A DNA stretch of 64,000 bases, taken from contig CAWAHD010000001.1 in assembly GCA_963781785.1 (NCBI GenBank), forward strand, positions 62,001 through 126,000. Reading direction: 5' to 3'. The position numbers were made by a program, and so were the translations under genes. The notes below the pieces were generated by a model, which was not told where the DNA came from, ran no database searches, and worked only from the letters and a program-made list of their open reading frames with translations. This document shows, piece after piece, positions 57,210 through 64,000 of the stretch; position 1 is the stretch's first letter, and the number at the start of each line of letters is the position of its first letter. This stretch comes from CAWAHD01 sp963781785 (GTDB lineage: Bacteria > Planctomycetota > Planctomycetia > Isosphaerales > Isosphaeraceae).

Positions 57210-57382
57210 GAAACCAAGGCCCCGACGTGTCAAAAATGGCAAGCGGGCGGATAACGAATAACGGATGGTAGTTGTCGTCAGGACTAAATCTCACTGGGAA
57301 AACGGTCGAGAAAGGAGCCTGAACAATGGAACAGACGAGTGGGGAATTGTAATTGTCGCGGTGGGGAAATGTAATTGTCGTC

Positions 57383-58204
57383 GATCAAGTCGTGAAAGAA
57401 CTTTATAGCGTCGATGTGTCGCCGACGCTGGTCTCGGAGATCACCGCCGACCTCGACGCGCAAGTGACCGCGTGGCGCACCCGGCAGCTCGACCCGGTCT
57501 GGCCGATCGTCTATCTCGACGGCATCGTGGTGCATGTGCGTGGTGCCAATGGTCGAGTTTCGCCTCAGACAATGTACGTGGCCCTGGGGGTGAATATACG
57601 GGGCCGCAAGGAACTTTTGGGCCTCTGGCTCGGCGAAACCGAAGGGGCCAAGTTTTGGTTGTCATGCTTGACCGATCTGAAGAATCGCGGCCTGAAGGAC
57701 ATCTTCATCGCCTGCATGGACGGCCTCTCAGGTTTCCCCGAGGCGCTCTGCGCAGCATACCCGGAAGCCAAGGTGCAACTGTGCATCGTGCATCTGGTGC
57801 GGGCTGCGCTGAAGTACGTGGTGGACAAAGACAGCGACCAGGTCATAGTGGACCTGAAAAAGATCTACCAGGCCCCGACGGTCACTGAAGCCGAAGAAGC
57901 GCTGGACGCTTTTGCTCAAGGTTGGGGTGAGAAATATCCGACCATCGTCAAACAGTGGCGTTTGAAGTGGCCGGACATCGCGGCTATGTTCGAGTTCCCG
58001 CCGGCGATTCGCAGGGCGATCTATACGACCAATGCCATCGAGTCGGTGAACAGCGTGATCCGCAAGTTCACGCGGAACCGCAAGCAGTACCCGAATGAGG
58101 AGTCAGCGCTGAAGCTGGTCTACATGGCGATTCACGAGGCGTCCAAGAAGTGGACGCTGCCAATCCCCAAATGGAGAGAAGCGCTGAATCACTTCGCGAT
58201 CATC
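57383..58204 (+). pseudogene. IS256-family transposase, middle/C-terminal fragment
   Basis: Second piece of the IS256 transposase: VVKELYSVDVSPTLVSEITADLDAQ, the catalytic region LDPVWPIVYLDGIVVHVRG (first Asp), DIFIACMDGLSGFPEALCAAYP (second Asp), CIVHLVRAALKYV, and YTTNAIESVNSVIRKFTRNRKQYPNEESALKLVYMAI (Glu). At 58204 it is cut after FAII by the IS66 element. The last 11 residues, FEDRLPPLARN, and TGA are at 59751-59786, beyond the second CGATCATC copy. As assembled, the frame ends at 58228 inside IS66. Confidence 0.9.
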
Positions 58205-59742
58205 GTAGCCGTTCATAGGGTGGGGTAGGTCGAATCAAGCAACTTTGGATCGCGTCCGGGTGAGTCGCAAAAGAGAGGGAAGGGCGTGGCCACGACGGTC
58301 TGCTTCAAAGCACGAAGTCAGGTAATCCAAGACGTTGTGGCCCTGTTGCCTACAGGTCGCCACCACTGTCAGCATTCGCTCGACGAATCGGCTCCCATGC
58401 ACACTGTCGGTCCCGCCGCTGATCCGCCTCCAGATCACCGCATGCCGCAACGCTCGTTCCACAACGTTGTTCGTCGGTGCGATTCCCTGGACCCGCGCGA
58501 AGGTCCACAGACCTTCTTCCACCTTGAGAAGCTCGAAGCACGTGGCCGCCGTTTTCGCGCACGGGCACCTCGACCCTTCCAGAAGGGTTTGCTTGACCTC
58601 CCGACGCAAGCGGTGCATCCGCTCTTGAAACGCATTCCAAGGCAAAGTTCCGTCGCGCACTCGGTGCCAGTGGCGGAACAGCCGGTTCGACAACGAAAGC
58701 AACCGCTGTCCGATGCTCTCGCCTTCACCACCCCGGTCGATCATCGCTTGGAAGTCTCGGCGCAGATGCGCCCAGCAGACTTGACGCCCGAATGCCTTGA
58801 TCCACTCATACGCGCTGAACCGGTCACTGCCGACGACCTGATCGTCTTTGCTCCCCAAGAGAGCCGCCGCGACTTCGCCACTACGACTTTTGGCGATGGT
58901 AAAGACCGTGCAAAAGCTGGTCACCGTGGCCCACAGCCAAGCCTTGTGACGATTCTCACGCCACGACGTCTCGTCGATATTAACCACCGAGGACTTATGG
59001 ACCGAAGTCGCGAGTTCGTTGTAAGGGGCTTCAAGGGCGATGGCCGACTGCCGTTCCAGCTTGGAGACCATCCCGGTGGAGATCGAAAGAGTAAACAGGT
59101 CGCTTACCAACTGCTGGATCTGACGCTTGCTGAGGCGATAGGCCCCCGCGAGCACGGCCAGCACCGCCTGAAGGTACGGGCCGAAGCATCCAGTGGGGAC
59201 GCCCGGTGGCAAGGCAGCGCAGGTCGTCTCGCCGCAGCCAGGGCAGGTCAGACGATGGAGCCGATACTCATCGACAATCGGCTCGATCTTGGGCAGTTCG
59301 GCGACTTGATGGATCAAGGGTTCGGGGTCGTCGCCGCAGAGTTCATGACCGCATCGGCGGCAAGCAGTCGGCTTACAGTGGGTCGTCCCGCGAATCTTTT
59401 CGGGTGGGACCAAGGCGCGGTGGGCCTTACGATGTCCGGGCTGCCCGCCGCGTTTCTTTCCGCTGGGAGAAGCTGGGGGCTTGCGCTTCATTCCGATCGG
59501 ATCAGAGGATGGGGGCTTCGACGAGTTGGTGGAGTTGAGCTTCAGCCGATTCTCGAGATCGTTGACGCGCGCTTCAAGTTTGGCAAGGCGCAGTTCGTAG
59601 AACTCGACGAGCGCAAGAATCGCCGCTTGGACCTCGGGCGAAGCCGTCTGCCACAGGGGTTCTGGAATCGGGGGCGTCCATGCCATGCAGGTAGAATAAT
59701 TGCGTCATTCGCAAACGACAACCCCAGACTGTGAACGCTTAC
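58205..59742 (-). mobile_element. IS66-family element (single-gene, ISBst12-like) inserted in the IS256 transposase gene
   Basis: 1,538 bp. Ends GTAGCCGTTCATAGGGTGGGG (58205) and, read on minus from 59742, GTAAGCGTTCACAGTCTGGGG match at 16 of 21 positions. A perfect 8-bp target duplication CGATCATC flanks it (58197-58204 and 59743-59750), as expected for IS66. Removing the element and one repeat restores the IS256 frame (FAII-FEDRLPPLARN). It has only the large transposase gene, without tnpA/tnpB helpers. Confidence 0.95.
58235..59686 (-). CDS. IS66-family transposase (TnpC type)
   Basis: 483 residues from ATG 59686. N-terminal coiled coil (LRLAKLEARVNDLENRLKLNSTNSSKPPSSDP), then a Lys/Arg/Gly-rich linker, a four-cysteine zinc-binding segment (CRRCGHELCG...CPGCGETTC), and the DDE core: VNIDETSWRENRHKAWLW (Asp), VVGSDRFSAYEWI (Asp), NVVERALRHAVIWRRISGGTDS (Glu). 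The C-terminus ends MLTVVATCRQQGHNVLDYLTSCFEADRRG. The gene is intact. A 482-codon open frame on the opposite strand is a shadow of it. Confidence 0.95.
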   Translation of the reverse strand: MAWTPPIPEPLWQTASPEVQAAILALVEFYELRLAKLEARVNDLENRLKLNSTNSSKPPSSDPIGMKRKPPASPSGKKRGGQPGHRKAHRALVPPEKIRGTTHCKPTACRRCGHELCGDDPEPLIHQVAELPKIEPIVDEYRLHRLTCPGCGETTCAALPPGVPTGCFGPYLQAVLAVLAGAYRLSKRQIQQLVSDLFTLSISTGMVSKLERQSAIALEAPYNELATSVHKSSVVNIDETSWRENRHKAWLWATVTSFCTVFTIAKSRSGEVAAALLGSKDDQVVGSDRFSAYEWIKAFGRQVCWAHLRRDFQAMIDRGGEGESIGQRLLSLSNRLFRHWHRVRDGTLPWNAFQERMHRLRREVKQTLLEGSRCPCAKTAATCFELLKVEEGLWTFARVQGIAPTNNVVERALRHAVIWRRISGGTDSVHGSRFVERMLTVVATCRQQGHNVLDYLTSCFEADRRGHALPSLLRLTRTRSKVA

Positions 59743-60005
59743 CGATCATCTTCGAGGATCGGCTCCCGCCCCTCGCCCGAAACTGACGCACGCAAAAGTC
59801 GTTCCCACCTGCGTTGACACAAAAAGATTTACAGGCCCCCAAGTCCGGCACGTACGTGGCCCCGCCTGTGCGTCGAGTGCAAATCCCCAAGGCCGGCTCG
59901 CCTGGCGAGACACGACCGCTGGGGATACCGATGGTTCGTTCATACTGCACCTCTTTGCAACGGCATTGGGGATTGATTGAAGGAGGTCTCGCCCAACACT
60001 GGGCT

Positions 60006-60800
60006 CTATTTCTCTGACGAAACCGATCGCCGAGACCAAGTGCGTCGCGTTGGCTTACGCAAGCCAGCGATGATCTCCGGCGTGAGCTTGACCCACCATG
60101 GAGCGTAAGGGGCCGACTGGATCCCATCCAGGGTGCCTGACTTGCACCACTCCACAATTGTGGACACATTCACGTTGAGCAATTCCGCGGCGGTCTTCGC
60201 CGAACATCGTCCATCTGCCCGGTAATCCTCGGCGCAGGCCGCCGGCGCCTCGGGACAGCAAGTTGTAATTGAATAACTGTATCGAAGTTGTGCAACGATT
60301 TGTCGAGTAAATCGACCTCCCGTACCGGACCGGAAACCTTCCTGATCGAGCAGCGCGGCGATCTGGCGGTCGGTGTGTTCCGTCGCTAGGGCCTTAATCC
60401 GATCAACGACCACCGGGTCAGTCCGACGCATCTCGTAAGACCGCTTGGGGCGAGGAACCTCGAGCACAGTGCAAGCCTCAGTCTGCCACCGGATGGCTAC
60501 TTGGATTAACGTCTCTCCCCGAGAGAGAGTCACATCTTTGATCAAATATCCCAGTAATTGTTTGCGGGATATCTGTGTTGTCGTCGGGGCATGCCAGACT
60601 CTCGAGAGATCTTGAGCCAATGCCAAGACCCGGCATCGCTCCTGTGGGTCGACCAACCGGCTGGCTAGTTGAGGGCGGAGCATTTCGTCCCGTTCCATAC
60701 GTTCGATCTCGGCCAACCTTTCGTTCCACTCGCGCTCGAGGTTGCGAGCTACCAACCGGTTCTCTGGTTCCACGGCCACGAACCGGCGGCGTGCCAATTC
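60006..60800 (-). pseudogene. Large serine recombinase, C-terminal fragment
   Basis: The downstream part of the recombinase whose N-terminal part is at 62833-64000, separated by the ISL3 element. In frame with that part it continues AELARRRFVAVEPENRLVARNLEREWNERL, a coiled-coil region after the zinc ribbon, followed by EVPRPKRSYEMRRTDPVVVDRIKALATEHTDRQIAALLDQEGFRSGTGGRFTRQIVAQLRYSY, a C-terminal helix-turn-helix seen in this recombinase subfamily. A second HTH-like segment (KTAAELLNVNVSTIVEWCKSGTLDG) precedes the stop. The open frame extends to 60932 into the ISL3 element and is not meaningful there. Confidence 0.85.
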
Positions 60801-61067
60801 GGTTCTCCCGCACTTTCGGTGATCCCACCCTCGCTGGCCACGACTCGGCGATGAATGTCGTTCCATATCGAGTGTCGATCGCGTACGGATGGCGACGCAG
60901 TATTGCCGGGAGTACTGAGCCGCGCTGGTCATCGATCTGTTTCGCTCCCCAATCGCCCGGCGCCGGGTCCTGAGATGTTTGGGACAGCGAATACCTTACG
61001 CGATTCCGTCGGCTGCGCGACGTTTGTTTGTCGCGCACGTGGCTCAAGCCCTGGGAGGCGATGACGG

Positions 61068-61915
61068 TCAAGCAGCGCAGAGGATTCGTGCCCTCAGCAA
61101 AACGAACCCCGCTCTGCCGTACATCTGCCGCTTGACGGTCTTCAGGCGGTTGATGTGTCCTTCTACCGGGCCATTGCTCCACCGCTGGGTCACAGCCGCG
61201 AGTACTGCTGATTCGTCTCGCCGGATGCCATCGGCGAATCGCCGTATATCTGGAGATGAGGACACTTCGGCTTTTACCAGCCAATCGCTCAATGTCTTGG
61301 ACGAGCGCTTTCGGATTAGGTCCGCGAACTCATCAGCTAAGTCCAACGCAGTTGCCAACTCGTCACTGCTGGCGCGAATCGCATCGATTCGCCTCTGCTC
61401 ATTGGGCTTGCGATTCTCGGGCCGACGGACCCATTCGAACGACAACTGCCTCGGTGATGGAGGGGACGGAGCAGATGGCCTCGCCGCCCCGGCGCGCTCA
61501 CGTCTTTTCCCCGCCACGCCGAGCCGTTTCCTGACGTACCGCTGCACGCTGTTGTACGAGCCGCGGAAATCTCTCGTCACCAATTGCCGGTGCAACTCGG
61601 CCGCGTTTGTACAACCCTCGGCAATACGGGCGTCGATCCATTCGCGGTGCGCGTCCCATCGGGAGCGCCATGCCCGTCCCGGTTTCCAGTCCGGACACTC
61701 TTTGCACCGTAGGTAGCGCCGTACCGTGTTGAACGACATGCCAAGTTCCCGAGCGATCCGCCGTGCCGAGTGGCGTCGTCGATGGCGCTCGTGGACCTGC
61801 TCGAACCGCTCGATCTTTTTCCTTCGTCGCGCCCGTTGGGCTTGGAGTTGAGGTGATTCCGCAGTCGGATCGGCTATCGGCTGCGGAGGAGACGATGGCT
61901 CACCCGCGGTGACGG
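61068..61915 (-). pseudogene. ISL3-family transposase, C-terminal part (after frameshift)
   Basis: From about 61915 the transposase continues in a different frame: GEPSSPPQPIADPTAESP, then QAQRARRRKKIERFEQVHERH and a helix-turn-helix segment (HSARRIARELGMSFNTVRRYLRC). After a second basic region come LADEFADLIRKRSSKTLSDWLVKA and the terminal DDE block SNGPVEGHINRLKTVKRQMYGRAGF containing the catalytic Glu. Its frame is open from upstream of ATG 61739, so that Met is internal. One inserted or lost base near 61910-61925 separates it from the N-terminal part. Confidence 0.8.
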
Positions 61916-62757
61916 CGCGCGGCGTCAGGCAACGCGGGACTGCACGGCGATTCCGTAGCCGCTGCGGGCGCTTTTACGGCTTCGTTGACCTCGTCGGACT
62001 GTCGCTCAAACAGCCGCTCGATGGCCTCTCGCAAGTTCTTCAACAGGTGCCAGCGATCAGCGACTTGCAGGGCATTGGGCGCCGAATCGGCGGCCGCTTG
62101 AGCATAAGTCGATGAGCGATCACGACTGATGAGTTCGACTCCGGGATGGTCGTCCAACCACTTCTTGACGGTCGTCGCATCGCGATCGGGCAAAAGGTCG
62201 ATGATATCACTCCGCTCCAAGTCCACAACGATCGTGCCGTAGCGTTGACCCTTGCGCCACGCCCAGTCGTCGATACCAACGAATCGGGGTGGCGAAGGAG
62301 ACCCGCCTTCGAATTGCTTCACGCGCCGGAGAAGCGTGTCAGGACTTGTAGAGATGGCCAAGCAAACGGTCAGACGGGAGCCGGGCTCGCCGCCAAGGGC
62401 AGACCCGACTGCTTCATGGGTTTGGCGGAGTCGATCGGTGGTACGGCTATACGGACGAGCAAATCCCAACAGGCGCTCGGCAAAGATCCGTCGTGGACAT
62501 TGGGCATCCGTGCAAAAGAACCGTCGGACCATGATTGCGAGCCGAACGGCCCTGCCGAAGCAAGGTAAGTCAGCAAGGGCGCGGTGATAACGGCTGTGAA
62601 CGCGGTTTGACTCCGCACCGCAGATCGGGCAAGGGGCAGTCGAAGCGGTGGTCTCCAGCGAGAGCGTGAGTGTGCCAGCCTCGACGTAGTGATCGAGTCG
62701 ACTCTGGGCGGGACCCCCGAAATACTCTAACGGGAACAAAAATAAGCCTCCGTGCAT
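61916..62757 (-). pseudogene. ISL3-family transposase, N-terminal part
   Basis: Start placed at ATG 62757 (MHGGLFLFPLEYFGGPAQ); the frame is open to 62814, so the start is not certain. Zinc-finger-like C-P-I-C near CPICGAESNRVHSRYHR and a second Cys pair (CTDAQCPRRIF) are typical of ISL3. The catalytic region includes FVGIDDWAWRKGQRYGTIVVDLERSDIIDLLPDRDA (first Asp) and GVELISRDRSSTYAQAAADSAPNALQVADRWHLLKNL (second Asp). It stops at 61900 through a frameshift; the rest is at 61068-61915. Confidence 0.85.
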
Positions 62758-62832
62758 GCGGCGCAAGTTGGCTGAACATAGCCATGTGATGCTTACAATA
62801 CGAGCGCCAATCATCGAAAGTGCGGGAGAACC

Positions 62833-64000
62833 GCCAATTCGGCCTCATATCGGGCTCGTTCCAAGGTCAGTTGCCATTGGCGATCGAGCTGACGTGCCTG
62901 GGCTGCGATCTGGTCGAAGGCGGCCATCGAGACCTCGAGCTGCGCCGGCCGCATGGCTTCCAGGAGGGTACGCGCAACCGCTGCGTCGACCCCGTCACCA
63001 CGGATCGACTGGCAGGTTTTGCCCGCGAAATGCGTGTGGTACGAGTTACACTCATATGACGGTATCGAAGCATTATTGAGGTAACGGACGGACATCCGCC
63101 GCCCGCATCGTCCACACCAAACGATCCCCTGGAGCAAGGCGAGCCCTTCTCGCAGCGCTCCACGGCGATCTTGATCGGGCAACGTGCGGTTGTCATCAAG
63201 CCGCCGTTGGTTCCGCTGGAACTGCTCCCAGGTGATGTAACCGGGATGATGCCCGGGGGTGAGGGACGGCCAGTCCTCGGGGCGGACGCGGCGGGTTCGG
63301 CCCTTGACCCTCGGTTCTTCACCAGGCAAGCAAAGAAGGCGAGTCTTCGTGCGGCCGTAGACATAGGCTCCCGCGTACTCGGGGTTATGCAGGATGTTCA
63401 GGACGCGGCCATGGCTCAGCGGTCTCCAAATGACTTGACCGTGCCGGCTAGCACCCCAGAGCCGCGTGGGGAATTGGAGGTGATGGTCGGCGAAGCGTTT
63501 GACGACGGCCAAGGCCGAAGGCGACTGGTCGAACAGGTCGAAGACCAGTCGGACCGCCTGCTGGACCTGTTCGTCGGGATCGAAGACGATCCGGCCCTCG
63601 AGGTCGTAGACCAGTCCCGTAGGTGGCCGGAACCGGAGCTGACCGTCGGATGCCTTCTTCAGTTTGCCGCCCAGAAGGCGGGAACGAATCAAGTGCAGTT
63701 CGGCCTCGCTCATGGTTCCCAGGAATCCCAGGAGTAGACGGTCAGAGTATAGAGTGGGGTCGTAGACTCCGTCTTCATCGATGACCAAGGTGTTGGTGAG
63801 GGCACAGATCTCGATGAGACGATACCAATCACTGCAGGATCGTGCCAGGCGGGAGGCTTCGAGGCTCAAGACAGCCCCGGTCAGGCCCAGGCCAACCTGG
63901 GCGACCAGGTGCTGAAAACCGTCGCGACCGGCGGACGACGCTCCTGAGTGCCCCTGATCCTGATCGATAACCTGGATTCGCTCCAGGGGCCATCCCAGTT
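62833..64000 (-). pseudogene. Large serine recombinase, N-terminal part, truncated by window edge
   Basis: The frame is open to the right edge (minus strand: RIQVIDQDQGHSGASSAGRDGFQHL), so the true start and the catalytic Ser lie outside the window. Visible parts are the resolvase catalytic domain (GAVLSLEASRLARS, YRLIEICALTNTLVIDEDGVYDP, LGFLGTMSEAELHLIRSRLLGG), the recombinase domain (LRFRPPTGLVYDLEGRIVFDPDEQVQQAVRLVFDLFD, NPEYAGAYVYGRTKTR), and a zinc ribbon (LLQGIVWCGRCGRRMSVRY...YECNS). It is interrupted after AEL by ISL3 and continues at 60800. Such enzymes integrate or excise prophages and integrative elements, or act as transposases. Confidence 0.9.

Larger units (their letters stand above)
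53323..57382 (+). mobile_element. IS21-family element (contains an IS701 insertion in its left end)
   Basis: Ends carry multiple copies of a terminal motif, as is typical of IS21: CGACAATTAGAATTCCCCA and variants at 53324, 53345 and 53380 on the left (the third split by IS701), and the inverted CGACAATTACATTTCCCCA and CGACAATTACAATTCCCCA on the right (57340-57380). GATCA occurs on both sides (53318-53322, 57383-57387) and is taken as a 5-bp target duplication. TGATC could alternatively be read as part of the inverted repeat. Without IS701 it is about 2,566 bp and carries istA and istB. Confidence 0.82.
52863..59840 (+). mobile_element. IS256-family element, split by IS21-family and IS66-family insertions
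   Basis: Terminal inverted repeats: left GAGAGCCTGTAA then TTGTGTCAACG at 52863-52891; right, read on minus from 59840, GGGGGCCTGTAA then TTGTGTCAACG. Removing the IS21 nest (with one GATCA) and the IS66 element (with one CGATCATC) leaves about 1,367 bp, the usual IS256 size. No 8-bp target duplication remains at the outer ends, so the element is old or rearranged. Its transposase is in three pieces. Confidence 0.8.
60801..62832 (-). mobile_element. ISL3-family element inserted in a serine recombinase gene
   Basis: 2,032 bp. Inverted repeats begin GGTTCTCCCGCACTTTCG (60801 on plus; 62832 on minus), with four of the next five bases also shared. It is flanked by a perfect 8-bp duplication GCCAATTC (60793-60800, 62833-62840), the ISL3 norm. 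Excision restores the recombinase frame (AEL-ARRRF). It contains one transposase gene that is itself frameshifted. Confidence 0.95.

Noticed and set aside
53317..57387. TGATC as the outermost bases of the IS21 inverted repeat
   Set aside because: TGATCA is palindromic, so this cannot be excluded, but the flanks then show no target duplication; GATCA as a 5-bp duplication is preferred.
58286..59734. 482-codon plus-strand open frame
   Set aside because: It is antisense to the well-conserved IS66 transposase; GC-rich codon structure keeps the opposite frame open, and it has no protein motifs.

Overview
The window reads as a chromosome segment of a planctomycete, probably of the Isosphaeraceae/Gemmataceae type. 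Evidence: a DUF1559 prepilin-like protein with the H-x9-D-G tail, secreted proteins with LEPR-xLL-like N-termini, planctomycete ECF sigma factors, serine/threonine kinases fused to TPR arrays, and a fairly high, even GC content. No rRNA, complete tRNA or CRISPR array was seen.

Layout. 1-11 kb: metabolic genes (asparagine synthase end, serine hydrolase, an ECF sigma factor with a C-terminal extension, two alkaline-phosphatase-superfamily enzymes, glgC, a DUF6065 protein). 11.5-16.8 kb, minus strand: a periplasmic PQQ alcohol dehydrogenase operon (dehydrogenase, three-domain solute-binding protein, c-type cytochrome); the dehydrogenase carries the extra Asp typical of lanthanide-dependent (XoxF/PedH-like) enzymes. 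17-21 kb: membrane protein, YceI, DUF1559 protein, SDR. 21.5-30 kb: secreted or surface proteins, including a Gly/Thr/Pro-repeat lipoprotein, a trypsin-like protease, a PKD-type repeat protein and a kelch/galactose-oxidase-like protein. 30-32 kb: a methyltransferase-glycosyltransferase fusion and a decayed IS66 end. 32.4-47.9 kb: signalling genes, namely two TPR-bearing serine/threonine kinases, a hybrid histidine kinase divergent from an NtrC-type regulator, and an ECF sigma factor. Among them is an unrecognised winged-helix protein whose leader folds into a three-stem structure ending at its start codon.

48-64 kb is a mobile-element graveyard with clear insertion order. One IS1634-family element is inside another (4-bp TTAG duplication, reading frame restored on removal). 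An IS256-family element is split by an IS21-family element, whose left end is itself split by an IS701-family element (TTAG duplication), and the same IS256 is split again by an IS66-family element (8-bp CGATCATC duplication). An ISL3-family element (8-bp GCCAATTC duplication) splits a large serine recombinase gene that runs off the right edge. A tRNA 3' fragment lies just left of the IS256 nest.

Several long host genes are broken by single-base indels: sigma factor, solute-binding protein, surface protein, both kinases and the NtrC-type regulator. Their remains are otherwise well conserved, so either the assembly carries indel errors or the decay is very recent.
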